64,000 nt of DNA, taken from Fomes fomentarius (taxonomy: Eukaryota; Basidiomycota; Agaricomycetes; Polyporales; Polyporaceae). The stretch lies in the NCBI GenBank assembly GCA_022606135.1, contig JABYQN010000003.1:2170001-2234000 (forward strand). Direction: 5' to 3'. Below are positions 45,000-57,269 of this stretch, piece by piece (the stretch's first letter is position 1; each line of letters opens with the position of its first letter). A model generated the notes under the pieces. It saw only the letters and a list, made by a program, of their open reading frames with translations. It searched no databases and was not told the origin of the DNA. Position numbers and translations under genes: made by a program.

Positions 45000-45970
45000 C
45001 CTGCTGGACCCCAAAAACCGTGGTGAGCTGTATGTTCAAATCCTGCAAGTCTTTGCTTATTTCATTCCCTTCCACACAGCGTCCTCTGCTAAATCTAGCC
45101 GCAGCCGTGTGCATTGACCCACTGCATGATCATTGGTATGTTCGTCGGTAGTGACTACTCTCGCTAGTCGAGTACTCACAAGAGTCGCTGGTTGATTGAC
45201 TAGTTCTGCATGAGACTGCGGACGGTGCGCCAACTTTGGAATCTCTCAGGGCAATGCTATCCGTACTCTGATCCTCTCTGACTCAATAATGGCATTTCGG
45301 TGTCGGGCTGGTCTTGGCCCCGGGCCATAAAATACTACCCACTCAATTTCGCTGGAGGCTTCCTTGTTTGCTCCTGAGGATACTCGGACCGGGCTAGGCA
45401 ATTCAAGCTCTTCAAAGTCCTCTTAAAGCTGTGCTTAGCCCCCAGTAACAGTCGTCGAACGTCATCAGGAAGGCGGCGAGGTTGTGGGACTTATCTGAGC
45501 ACCCGTACTGCACGGGGATCCTCCCCGAAGAGACTCCCCAATACGCTCTCTTGGCTCTGGGCTTCCCTCGGTACGTCTTCTGACCCCTGTTCTGTGAGAG
45601 CAACTTAACATCGTCCGCGTCCAGCCCGCGACCCTACCCTTGCTCCGCAGATCGCGGACTGAAACGTCAACTTCCCGGGGGCAGCTCGGAGATGGATAAA
45701 ATAGCATCATGTGTTACCTTCATAGGACGGTTTTGGCACACCCCGCGCTGACGGGTACCCCGTAACGGTCGTTCCTGCACTGCCAGGTGTGTAGAGGGAA
45801 AAGGAGCTGCATCGACTCTCCCCCCACATCGCTGCGGTCATTCAGGAAAGATGTCTAAAAAGTGTCTAGGGGAGTCTCGGCCGATGGCATAACGTGCGTC
45901 TCTCGCTCTGTCTATAAATGTTCGTGTGGGTAAATCATCGTCGCCACCGTTCGGGTCAGCGGCGGCCCTG

Positions 45971-47724
45971 TCATCCCGCTCTCGGTGCGGACCAGGCAAA
46001 TCGCGCTCTGACCCGCTCTAGCTCGAAGAATGCAGCCGCGACGAGTATGACGGTGCCGACGGCCATGAGGACGCCGGAGAACAGGATGAGGTTGTCAAAG
46101 TGCGCCGCATCGACCGTCTTGAGAAGCGCTCCGCCAGTCGGTGTCCCGACGAGGGTCGCGATGGCGAGGAAGATGTATACCGAGCCTGTGAACCTGGGAC
46201 GTCAGCGACTCTGCATGTGACTGATGGCATCTGTATACGTAGGAAAGAAGCGTCGCGAGAGGACGTGAAGTGACGTACCGAGTCGAGCGCCGTAGACCTC
46301 CCGCGGGGTGATGACTGCGATGTAGGTCGCAAGGAGGGAGACGAACGCCCCTATAAAGGAAGGATGTACGTCAGACTGGGGTGGTCACCAGGATACGATA
46401 GAAAAATGCCAACCCGAGAAAAGACCGTACAGCGCGGCAAACGCAATGATCTCACCCGGGTTTCGTGAGGGGAACCAGAGACCCAGGATGAATATAGCGC
46501 AGAACGCGGCAGCGGGGATGAAGACCTTCAGGCTGGCGATGGTCGATTCGCGTGAGCTTTCTCGGTAACTGGTGATATTAACGTCAAATTACTCACGGTC
46601 CGTATCGGTCGGCAAGGAAGCCAGGAAGAATCCGGGAGGGGATATTCATAGCATTCAGGATGGGAAGGAGGTAATTGGCAATGTTGGACGGGACGCCGCG
46701 GAAATTCGCATATATCTGGACGTAGACGTATGGGATGAAGAGCGCGTAGAACAAGCTAACCGGTATTGTCAATATGCTGCGTGGTCATTTTAAGGCGCGG
46801 TAGGGGCCAGAATGTAACACGCACATGAACCCGCCGATGGTAGCAAGGACGTAGCGCACGTCCTTGAATCCATGCAAGTCGACAGCGGTCCGCCAGGAGA
46901 TGTGTCCAGATAGGGGAAGCCGGGTGCGGATGGTGAGGCAAGCGACGATGAAGCATGCCATGATGATAAATGCAATGACACGAGTGGCCCAGGCAAAGCC
47001 GATGACAGGGATGAGACGCTGGAGAAGGATCGGAAAGACGACACCGCCGACTGCTCCGCCGCTGAGGACGATCCCGATAGCGGACGCGCGCTTGCGTCTG
47101 AACCAGTGACTGACGACGGCGACGCAAGGGTTGAACATGAGGGCAATACCGATACCGAAGAGTACGCCCTGGGACAGGAAGAGCTGGTATGCGCAGTCCG
47201 GTTGTGTGAGGGAGACCATCATCATCGCGAAGACGCAGACGAAAGATCCAAGGGGGACAAGCACCTGCACACAGATAGTCAGCGCGTTGTTATGCGGCCG
47301 GGAGACGACAGACAGACTGAGGTGCCGTATGCGTCAAAGATGCGCCCGGTGAGCGGGCCAAGGCCATATAGGAAGAATACTTGGAGGGACCCGATGAGGG
47401 CTATCGATGCCGATGACGAAGACGGGAGGAGCGTCGACTCATAGTAGTCCTGAAATGTTCCCTGTAAAGAACAGTATCAGCGAGCTGAAGATGATGAACG
47501 CACGGAGAGCGACCAACGTATGCGTTGATCATCCCCGCCGACGCAAAGAGCGCAAGTGTAGATCCCAGGACGACGGTCCATGCCTCCCTGCCGCCGTCTG
47601 GAATGTACTCGAGCTCGTCGATAGCCGATGCTGGCCTGTCAACGTTTGCAGTCGTTGTGTCGACGACATTGCCCTGGGCCTCGACTTTGCTTGGGTCTTG
47701 AGGCTTCTCTGCTGGGCTGGCCAT
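45971..47724 (-). CDS. MFS transporter, monocarboxylate-porter (SLC16/MCT) type
   Basis: Seven exons (47724-47518, 47461-47318, 47264-46825, 46755-46597, 46532-46414, 46350-46279, 46185-45971) give 451 residues, the normal size for a 12-helix carrier. The cytosolic N-terminus leads into 'DGGREAWTVVLGSTLALFAS', the conserved first MCT helix. Then come 'GTFQDYYESTLL', the loop 2-3 motif 'GRIFDAYGTS', 'VSHWFRRKRASAIGIVLSGG' (helix 4-5 MCT signature) and 'PSRILPGFLADRYGP' (loop 8-9). The C-terminus is 'IATLVGTPTGGALLKTVDAA' and a short tail. Fungal members move monocarboxylates or other small organic acids and related solutes with protons; the exact substrate is unknown. No biosynthetic partner gene is adjacent. 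Confidence 0.93.
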
Positions 47725-48894
47725 CGCGAAGGTGGGTGACTGAGCTGAGTGAGGAGTCAGTAGGAGTCAGCCACTGCCCACAACGCGAGTATAAATAGTC
47801 TTGTGTTGGCTGAGAAGTTTTCATTCTCGCGCCCACAAGCGACATCGCAGAAGGCTGCCACTCTCCGTGCCGGACGGCGGCAAAGAGGTCACGATATGCA
47901 CTCTTCCTCATGGCTGGCGCGTCTTCTTCTGTCAGTGTGAGCGTGAGGCCTGAATTGCGAGTGTACATAAAGCGACAATGACCAGCGGGTGCACAGGTTG
48001 ACCCGGTAAGGCTTATGTACGGCTTATGCTAGAGGGCACGGTATGGCCGGTTTCACAAGACAATAGTTAGAGGTGCTGGAGTTGACTAGCGACTCGGAGG
48101 TTCCCTTGAGGCGGTACAGTGAAAAGCTGGCCACTGGCCCATGTTCCCCAAATGGCAAACGTTCACTTTCTAAAAGGCTAACTTCTTCCCACGATGATAC
48201 CTTCCCTTCTCAAGAATTGCGTGCTTTGTCATCACTCTTTCGTCCACATTGCAATACATTTGGGTCTGGACCAGTCCTCAGAACTCAGCCCTATCCTCCT
48301 CCTCATAACAGACACCATGACCTACTCACCCTGGCCAGACTGTGCATCCTATCGCGTTTCCCGTCCGATGTCCTATGCTCATTGTGACGCTCAGGAAGCT
48401 TTGTAGAATCGAACCCTCTTCATGGAGGCTCTCGAGCCCGGACCGCATTGATCAAGCGCTCGAATCTTGCTCTCACGAAGTCTTCGGAATTGGTGTCAGT
48501 ATCAGTTCCTCTCGAGGTTTGTACCCAAAGGATGACACGAAAATCCCGGCATGACACGAACGTGCAGTCAGCGTCCACCACCTGGTGCAAGTCTCGCTCC
48601 GCAGCGTTACCTACCACCGCAGCTCGTGACACCCTTCGCATCGCTCTAAGTTTTGTGAAGGGGGGGGTGATGGATGTACAATAACGATGTTGGTATGCAC
48701 TGCTTTCATATCTGGGTGAATTCCGTGTCAATCATCCTAAGTCAGCGTAGACATATAGTCGTCGGATAGTAGATCACGGAACTATGCGAACAATCGGCAG
48801 GGAAGTATATATAGCCATGACGTCAGTGTCGGGTGGACGCAGAGAGACTGGTGACCGTATCGTAGCCGAGGGCCAGTCAACATTCTCCCCGCGA
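47725..48894. other. Intergenic
   Basis: Promoter of the MFS gene (AT-rich 'gagtataaatag' at about 47788) and a 1-kb stretch with only short, unrelated frames. Confidence 0.45.
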
Positions 48895-50704
48895 TCACTC
48901 CATCGAAAACACAACGAACATACCCAATGGCTCCCAGGCTTCCCGACCAAGGTTCGCCTCCTCTTCCAGCTTCCGCACTACCTCCATCATGTCCTGCCCT
49001 CGTGCACGAACTCCCATTCGTCGTGCGCCGGTATTAGGTGGTGCTCTCCGGTCGTCGTTGTCGAACCAGTACTCACCTCAGAGTTCAACTTTCGATCCAC
49101 AATCAAAATTGAACAACCTAGTAGTCGAAACCATCACATGAGGTTACGACTCGTTATTATATCGACAAAAGGAACGACTCTTACAGCGGCCTCCCAGGTA
49201 TACGCAAACAACTCGCGCTCCTCCGCAACGTACTGCATGCAGTGAAGGCGATGCTCGCTACGTTGGACGTCTTAAAACATTTCGCAAGCAGGGTCAAAGC
49301 CGAGGATCTCGACGGTACGGCGCACCTTCCGCAGAGTATAATACATGCGGCCTTCAGGATACAGACGCAGATGAAAAGGCACACAGGCCTCCATTTCCCA
49401 ATCGCCGGACCGCCTCATTTCGGTCTTCAACTTGTATAGGTCCTTCGTGTCTGTCTGGTACTATATTGATGTCGGCCGCGTAGGCACGGGTGACTCAAGA
49501 TGCCGGTGAAGCGCAGTACACGGATCCAGACGTTACGACACCCGTCTGACCGGCCTACTACACATGGCCCTGCGCAGAGGATGTCAGAGGGTCCACGTCT
49601 GGCGAGACACCTCCCACGTAGGGGAAGAAGAATTCGGCGAGCTTCTCCTTACGTTCGGCTCCACATTCTGATATAATGGTTGGCAGGATCTCCGCGAACT
49701 GCGCCTGGATAATCGTTTCGGATAATGGCGCGTTGGCGAGCGGCCCGCACCTACATGTGAGAGCAATGTCTGTAAATGCCGCCGATACGCCATATACACG
49801 TCGCTGGGGAGCTGCACGTAGTGGGTACCTCGCGATTAATCTGTCGACTTGGGCTTTCTCCGATCTCCGAAGGTTGAGATTGCGAGCAAATGCTAGATGC
49901 AAGTCAGTGAACGAGCATCTATCGCTCCTCTGACCATTCACGCACCCCCCTGGAGACCAGTATGAATATTGAACATTTCAGAGAGCGTCTCATAGACTTT
50001 GCGCGGGTCATTGAATAGCTTGCTATCGATGGCTGCAAGTTGATGATCCCAGCCTGGCAAGGGTGGATCCGACCTAGTCACCTACACAAGAGCACCAGTA
50101 AGGTGTGGGCGTAGGGCATTCCACGATGCAGATGGAGCACTTACAGCAGCGTGACACATCTGGCACAGTACCGCTTGAACCACTGCCATATAGGCGTGCT
50201 CACGCCCCGATTTCCGCAGTTATGAAGGCCAAACGACTTGCCTTCGAAGGCTATCCAGCAGCATTGACCGAGAGAACGTACCTGGCAGTGGGAGGGCAAA
50301 GAGCAGGTGTGTGAATGCGGGCTCGCTCATGTTCATGAATGACGGACATTCCGGCGGAAGAGCTCCTGTTTGCGTTCGGGCGGCGCCTTCCACAATTTGC
50401 GATGAAGAAAGAAGCTTCAAAACTTCTTGCACGTCCGCGTTAGATTGAGAAGGTCTCGGGGGTGCAGATGGGAGAATATCTGGGTATGAAAAAATCGGTA
50501 CTAAGCATGAAAAGTCGAATATGTACACATACCATCAGCTGCAACTCGATTGGAGACTCTGCCAGGACTTCGTGAAGGTGAAGACGCCCTCTCTTCGTCC
50601 GCGTGTGTCGCGTACCAACTTGCGACACGGAGTCTCTTCAACTTTGGGCAGAACCTTTCTTCTGCCGCATTACTTGTATATCTGGCCTTCTTGCGGGGTG
50701 GCAA
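48895..50704 (-). pseudogene. Broken F-box-type gene
   Basis: On the minus strand I can read successive pieces of a basidiomycete F-box protein. These are 'MPPRKKARYTSNAAEERF' (start, 50704), an F-box-like 'GRLHLHEVLAESPIELQLM', and 'LPPECPSFMNMSEPAFTHLL', matching the usual LPDCPxxMSEPxxxxL stretch. Then come 'WFKRYCARCVTLL' (a Cys pair), 'KLFNDPRKVYETLSEMFNI', 'RRTVEILGFDPACEMF', 'HCMQYVAEERELFAYTWEAA' and a tail ending near 48895. Adjacent pieces switch frame without plausible introns. A TAA follows 'ACEMF', and part of the F-box is eroded. I therefore call it a pseudogene, though a few pieces could be exons of a still-functional gene with many introns. Confidence 0.55.
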
Positions 50705-50888
50705 AGAACATTGGCCGCGTGGGACAATCGAGGGTGTAGTAGACGCTCACCACATGTCACCACACGCGTGACGTCACAGTGATCCAACGCTTCTGTCACA
50801 CGGAATCAGAAAGCAGATCAAGCGCTCATCGACATCGGTTGATCTGGACTCGCAAGGTTACTTTCATCCCTCCTGCCTAGTGCCTACA

Positions 50889-51928
50889 ATGAGCGCGAAC
50901 GGTCCACAGGTGTTGAAGTACGATATAATCACCGGTACTCATTATGATCACTGCCAACAATGCGACTCCACGACCGGAAAGGACGGGCAGCAGCTGAAGA
51001 AATGTGGCGGATGTGGTGTCTTCCTGTTCTGCAGCAAAGAGTGTCAACGGAAAGCATGGCCGTCCCACAAGTGAGTCGAGTCAAAGCACTGCTCGCAAGT
51101 GGCTATTGTCCTTACGTGTTGATCAGAGACCTATGTCGCTCGGATGTCGGGCGGATGAAAATGAGAACCGATTACCCCGAGGTCTTCAAGCCATTCGCGA
51201 CTACAGAACCTCTACCGCTTCCAAGTAGAACTGCAGAGTTCTCCACACCCCTCGCCATGTACAACGATTTTGAGCAATTCCTCAGGTTCCATGTCTGGAC
51301 TATGAACACCATTGCCAGTGCAGCTATCCATCTCATGCTCATCGACGACGGGGCGCAACTGGTGCAACAAACCCCCCTGATCGTCCGCTTCCTTATCGCC
51401 CCCGTACGTGTTCCCCACAAGATGACACCCGCAAACTCTTGGATGCTCAGAGAGTGGGAAATCCTTCCGTTCAACGACGCCTGTGCATCAAATGTCTTCG
51501 ATGGTATGTGCGAACAGACCAAGGTCTGTTTCCGTACCATCGATGCCGAGAACAGGGAAAAATTCGGAGACCGCTATCTTGGGACGGCACTCATCTGGAA
51601 TTGCTTTGAACGCTCTATCCTGTCCGTACCCTCACAGTGTCCGATATTCACTCTCCGAGACCCGGACGTTCTCCGTGATCCCGCCAATCGTCATGCGCTC
51701 GAGGATTTGATCACGCTCTGCACGAGCTGCGCGAACAAGGGCGTCCCGCTACAGCTTGCCACTCACACAACACAACCTATCGCCTACCCTGGTGTTGCCG
51801 TCAAGAGGGGCAAGTCGTGGGTGTGGGACCAGCTTGACTTGCAGTTTCTCGATAGATTCTTCGAGAAATACGAGCGCAAGACTGCATTGTCCCCAAAGGA
51901 GCTCATGACGCTCTTCGCGTCGCTCTGA
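50889..51928 (+). CDS. MYND zinc-finger protein
   Basis: Two exons (50889-51070, 51127-51928) give 327 residues. The N-terminal MYND domain runs from 'CQQCDSTTGKDGQQLKKC' through 'CGVFLFCSKECQRKAWPSHK' to DLC. The last cysteine is restored only by splicing out the 56-nt intron, which fixes the gene model. MYND domains bind two zinc ions and mediate protein contacts with proline-rich peptides. The roughly 260-residue remainder ('FEQFLRFHVWTMNTIASAAI', 'YPGVAVKRGKSWVWDQLDL') has no SET domain and matches the large Agaricomycete class of MYND proteins of unknown role. No signal peptide. Confidence 0.9.
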
Positions 51929-52131
51929 AGCCCATGGAGGTTGGTGAGCGAGGGGCGGGTGCACGATGTGTTGCCGTCAGGTACGCAAACACCATAATCA
52001 GCCCGCACGCCTCTAAGCCGTCCTGACAGAGACTGCACCAGAGGACACTCTCCGCTACTCTCTTGGCAATTCGTTCGCCAGGACTCATGTCGGCTTCGAT
52101 CAACATATTTGACGCTGTTTTAGTACTACTC
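51929..52131. other. Spacer before the 1.3-kb element
   Basis: Unique sequence, unlike the left flank of the other element copy. Confidence 0.4.
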
Positions 52132-53447
52132 ACTCGGGCGCTGTTCTCTTTCCGCGATTATATATGTTTAAAGACGGTTCCCTATCGTCTGATCATTCCA
52201 AACAGATCATCCACGGTGGATTGCAGCCAAGAGGAACACAGCGCCGAGGAACCGAATATGGTCCGTCCCTTGTTCGCCCGCCAAAGAGCTGACAAGGCCT
52301 GGGATGTGACATGGAGTCCAGCCTCCGCTGAGTTGGTGCCAACCTCCGCCTGACAGATGCCAGCCGCATCGGTATAACGCCCGATCCAGTCGACGGACTG
52401 CTCTCTCTTCAGTACCACCACGTCCGCCCCCCTCTGCAAGGCTCTACTCTTTTCGCCTTGAGCTGCGCTCTCAGACACACGTCTATACGGCTAGATCTAG
52501 TGCGAGGGTGATGACACGGTACACCTCATCTACTAGTCCGTCCTCGTTCATTCGCGACGGACTGTAGCGGGCATTCCTCATCCCTCGGGTGAGCTCTGAT
52601 ATGATATCCTCCTCTCTATCGCCACTGACATGGTAAACAGAGGCTTGCCCTAGGAACCACGGCGTGCACAGTTCCACATACTCCATCACCACCTCCCCTC
52701 CTGGCGCACGTCATGTGGCACGGCTGGCACTCATACCACGTACGTCTCATGCTTCCTGTGCACTCCCCCACCCTGCCTCAGACCGCCGCCTTCTAGTACA
52801 ATCATGAGCATGCTCATCACGGCCAGCCGCTCGTCGAGTATAAGTCCACCTGGTGGCATCCGACGTTCGCGTCGCGTACCGCTCAGGCTCCTGCCGCTCC
52901 ATGTAAGTCATATCAAAAGTTGGACGCAGGGAGACAGGCAGATGAGTCAACGCCTTTCCGGTAAAGTCACCTGTCGGGGATGGGTTGACTCGGACTTTGC
53001 GGAGCGTGCGCGCCGCATTGCAAGGCTGAGCCTCCCGCTGGTGAGTCGTTTATTGCTGCACATGCATGTCGCAGAAGCCGACTTACCACACATAGTAGGC
53101 ACAGGTATGGAACGTCCTCGACCTCGACCGCAATGTATCCTAGACAGAGGTGCGTGATAACATATGCATATACTGACGACCTTCCTTCTATGCAGCACAG
53201 TCCGTATGACGGGTCGAAGTTGTAGAATAGCGTATTCACTTTGTCGAGTAGGAGACGTAGTCAGATAATATATGATTCCATCTTATGTCTTGTGAGGCAC
53301 GGCGGTCACATGATCACTCCGCTGAAGAGGTACGAGACACCCACAACGAGGAACTTTATTCCTACAAACACTAACATTACTGATACGTCACTGTCGTGCT
53401 ATGTCATGTCATCGTCATCAGGATTCGTACAAACGACCGCTACCAAC
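52132..53447 (+). repeat. 1.3-kb duplicated element, copy 2
   Basis: Direct counterpart of 12691-14001. The exon-like frame is better preserved here. 'EYKSTWWHPTFASRTAQAP' is followed, after a gtaagt intron, by 'MSQRLSGKVTCRGWVDSDFA' and 'ERARRIARLSLPL' and another gtgagt donor. However, the ATG corresponding to 13002 in copy 1 is acg here. Each copy is thus broken in a different place, which suggests an ancestral coding gene. No terminal inverted repeats or target-site duplication were identified by eye. Confidence 0.7.
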
Positions 53448-54035
53448 ATGCTCATGTGCGTGCACGCTTCAGGAGAAAACGAAAGAAAATCTGAGTGCCC
53501 GCGGGGCCGTCGTTCTGGGTATATGCATCGCATATTCGGCGCAGCTCGGAATCCTCATGCAGCCTGACTCTGACTCTGACTCGGGGTGGCACAGGCTATA
53601 GGTGGGCTGATACAGTCCGAGTCACGAGGCTGCGGAATCCGAAGATCGCACTGGCAGACGTTACAACTCGTCCAACCGTCAGGGTCCTTGAACGAGTTGC
53701 CAGTGCTCGAAGCCCGGTGCACTGAAGGAGAAGTCGAGGAGCGATGCATCGTATGCGCGCCGATGCACGAGATAGAAGAGTCGTGTATAAGTCTTACCCC
53801 CTCAGGCTTGCTTGTCCGAAGTAGTAGACATATATGATACGCACCAAGCAGTACATACTGGGCTTTGGCTTTGGTCTCCCGTCGAGGATCCTCGACCGTG
53901 ACGATACACTCGCGATACCCTGTCCCTTGAATGAGGTCACTACTGCACCTTCTTCTCGACACGAAGTTCAGATCAGAATCCGCTCTATCATTAAAATCAA
54001 ATCAAGAAGTCGTAAACATCCACGCCTAGAGTAGG
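53448..54035. other. Intergenic, 3' flank of the lipase gene
   Basis: Only short overlapping frames; the run 'ctgactctgactctgactcgg' near 53570 is a short simple repeat. Confidence 0.45.
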
Positions 54036-55410
54036 CTAGCACCCCATCTCCACGCCGTCATATGGTCCATCGTGGTCCGTCTCGTTGTTCTTGAACAGGT
54101 TCGCCGAGCCGACAATGCACTCGCTGCTCGGGTTGTCCTGGCCTGTCGCACATCACGGTGTCAGCGATAGCTATCCAAGTCCAAGTTCCAAGTTGACGAG
54201 AGGAAGGAAGGGAAGGAACACAGCAACGTACCCGGGCAAGAGTTCCACTCGCCGGCCTCGTCGATGTGGATCTCGCCACTCGGGTGGTGGAAGCCGAACG
54301 CTATTGGAGGAACGATAGGCACCGGGTCCTGTTTGTTGTTGATATGCGTGATCGACGTGTTTTGCGCGTCGAGGTAATTGGCGAAAGCTTGATTCCCCAC
54401 CTACAAGAAGGCAGTGTCAGCCATGCCTTTCCGACCAGGGTCAGCCATGAGCGTACGAACCCGTGGAAGACCATAGACTACAGCTCGAACAGTAGCGTTT
54501 GGGAGCTGGAGGGGGAGGTATGCGGCATCGAGAAGCGCGATGGCAGCCCCTGTTATAACCGGAGTGAATACAGATGCTCATGCTCCGCAACAGTCACAGC
54601 GACTGTGTACTAGCTGGTGCGCACCGAGAGAATGTCCAGTCACAGTGATCTTACTGGCCCCGTTATCTGCCAGGGCTTTCTGGACTGCAGACAAGACACC
54701 GGGGGCAGACCTGATCGGCGCTGTCAGTCAAAGTATACTCAGCTTTGAGGTAGAAGCATACGCCGAACCTAGACTGAGTAGCCGCGAAGCCGCTGTGGAC
54801 CAGAACGGGAAAGCCGGCACCCGGGAACGAGCGGGGGTCCAATAGCGTAAGCGGAATGTCGAGGTCGGTCAGGGTGGGGATGCTGCCAGTGCGGCGACGC
54901 ACGGGGTCAGTTTTTTAATGTCCGCGCCTACCGTAATACTCAAGATCTCGAAGGCCGCTCACATTTTCGTGGTGTCCGTACCCTGATGTGAGACGATGAC
55001 CTCATCCAGCACCGGGTCGTACCCGACGAACCCTATGTTACATGTACACACGGCCAGGCGAGGCGGCGGCGGCGGATGAGCGCGCGAACTTGCCAGATCC
55101 CATTATAGCAAAAGCACGCACAGAATTGGGTGAGGACGCCGTCCCCGCCCGAGTCCACGGGCCTGAACGCTGGATTCGCGTCACAGTTGCGCCCGCAAGT
55201 CCACGCTTTCGTCGCAGCGGGCTGGCAGTACGCCGCACTCGCGTACTGCGTGTACGGCTTGAACGCGGCGATTTCGTTCGCGGGGAGGGACGAGATCTCC
55301 CCCGAGCTCTGCCTGCGTATGGGCGAGGGGTGCAGGGGTGCGGGGACGGCCCACGCAAAGGATGCAGCAGCGAGCACCGCGATGGAGGAGAGCCGCAAAG
55401 AAGGAGCCAT
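54036..55410 (-). CDS. Secreted class-3 (alpha/beta-hydrolase) lipase or esterase
   Basis: Six exons (55410-55122, 55032-54963, 54882-54769, 54710-54625, 54549-54232, 54142-54036) give 327 residues. A signal peptide (MAPSLRLSSIAVLAAASFAW) and propeptide-like segment ending in RR precede the mature N-terminus. Lipase_3 landmarks follow: 'AAFKPYTQYASAAYC', 'FVGYDPVLDEVIVSHQGTD', the nucleophile elbow 'ITVTGHSLGAAIALLDA' (the serine codon is just before an intron), 'YGLPRVGNQAFANYLD', and 'INNKQDPVPIVPP' with the catalytic aspartate. A late histidine is in 'DHDGPYDG' or 'FGFHHPSGEIH'. Members hydrolyse triacylglycerols or feruloyl esters outside the cell. A TATA-rich element lies 87 bases upstream. 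Confidence 0.92.
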
Positions 55411-55496
55411 GGCGTCGGCGTCGTGGGCTGGAGGCAACTTTCTGGTGAGCCGGCGTAGATGTGACTGCTGAGCGAGCAGTTGCGCGATGCCAGACC

Positions 55497-55509
55497 TTAT
55501 ATATATACC
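55497..55509 (-). promoter_or_regulatory. TATA element of the lipase gene
   Basis: The minus strand reads ggtatatatataa, 87-99 bases upstream of the lipase start codon, a typical distance in fungal genes. Confidence 0.6.
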
Positions 55510-57269
55510 AGCACCGGCCAGGATGCACCGGATCTGCAACTTCTGCAGCGGCATACTTTGTGACGAACGACGGTTCAGTGCTTCGCCAAGGCAGCCGGGT
55601 ATTGAAATTGACGCAATGGAGAGTCACTCCCCCGACTGTGTCACTGTGAGAAGGCACTTGCGTGAGTCGGATGACAACATGGACGGAGCCGTTGCACCGA
55701 AATGAAAGGATTGGGCAATTCCACTTCGTCTTGTCGCTGCAAGAGGCCTTGCTATCACATGCGCTTATGGAAAGCAATGTCCCTGTCCGAAGAACGAGAA
55801 TGCCGGCCTCGGAGGAATGATGGACTAGCGCCGACAAACACGACTACTTCGAGTGCCATGGCCGCTGTCATGGAAAACGGTCCATGAGAAGTGGCACAGC
55901 TTCACCTGACATCATCCTTGCCCCTGCGGACGGAAAGAGAGCCGGTCAATGCAATCGTCACCGGCACCCGTGAAGACCCCAGCTGACAAACTTTGCCAGT
56001 GGGAAAATTGTGATAAATAAAAAGAGTACCGAACTGGCTTCCTCAGACCAACTGGAGGCTGTACCCTGCATTGAACGTGTAGCAGATAGTCGCAGAGTGT
56101 AAGGCATGAAGCTTGAAGTTCCGGATGAATGGTTGCATGGTTGAAGTTGAAGTAACATACAGAACTTACTCGTAGCGCGGCTGGAAGTTCGGGCGCCCAG
56201 AGACTCGGGCCGCCTCAGGCATAGCCGTTGAAGGGTAGCCATACAACCCTCGAGGAACTTCAACAACATTGAGCAGGCTTGGTTCATCTTACAAAAAGTT
56301 GACACACGGTTCATTTACAACTATATCAGCTGGATAGCCCACTCACTGGCATTGAACCATTGAATAGACTTCTGTAGCCGGTTCAGCATGGTAGCACTCA
56401 GCTTTGAATTACCGGCGTTCCCGGGACCGACTATACGCATATGCATGCGGCTTGGGATACATCCTTCTTCTTCTTCTTCAACTTTCTCACCGTCGGAACA
56501 GATGGTGCACCCAGCCTTACAAGCTTCATTAGCCAAGCCATGGCATGGGCATGGTAGCACAATGGCGAAAAACTGTAAGCCGCGCTGTGCGCGCAGACGC
56601 AATCGCATGCTCCATCACACTAGACTCTCCGTATCCGCAGAAAGAGCGGGGCAAAGCGGCGGGCTTCTGTCATTTATACGAATACAGTCTTACACGCCGA
56701 GTCCTTAGAGGAGCATGTGGTGACATCCCATGGCGCAACAGAGAAGTGGAGCACAGTACACACGAGAAGGTGAAGGTGCGGCCCAGACGTACCAACTCCG
56801 CTAATCAGTGTCATGCTCACTCAGTTCTTCTAGCCGCGAGCAATGGTCCACGCGGAGTCGGTGACTGCGTGTGCCGGTTTGTGCGAATGAACACACTCTA
56901 ACGCAGCTCGGTCCTGCAGCGTGATACTAGCGGGCGATTCATGAAGCTAATATATAGAATCTGAAACAGTGATCAACGTTCCTGTACGAGACAAAAAAAG
57001 ACGGAAGAAAAGCCTCCGCCGGCGGGCTTGAAGAATGGTTCGGGCAGACGCCTTGAGGGCTCGGATCCATCATCTGACACCTGGACGGACAGACAGCAGG
57101 CGGGCTCCCAAAGCTTTGGTTGGCATTGTGTCAGCGAGACAGTCGGCTCGTATGGATCAGTAGCCGCGTGGTGGGTCAGCACGCCAAAATGGTGACATGG
57201 TTACAGAGAAACATGCTTCACACAAACTCCTACAAATTCATCGCATGCGTCGTTCAGTAACGCCAGCAC
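55510..57269. other. Gene-free 1.8-kb stretch
   Basis: I see nothing assignable. The frames at 55958-56314 and 56321-56608 on the minus strand have no domain pattern. A cttcttcttctt run occurs near 56465. Confidence 0.45.

Larger units (their letters stand above)
43441..45700. repeat. Right arm of a diverged inverted duplication
   Basis: Mirror image of 31581-33110. From the outside inward it carries the 'cgtcgaacgtcatcaggaagg' block (about 45440), the 'gctcctgaggatactcgga' block, tRNA-Ile and the SDR pseudogene. A minus-strand frame at 45412-45603 ('KTYRGKPRAKRAYWGVSSG') is partly preserved in the left arm with a stop and frame change there. It may be a piece of an unidentified gene. Confidence 0.75.
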
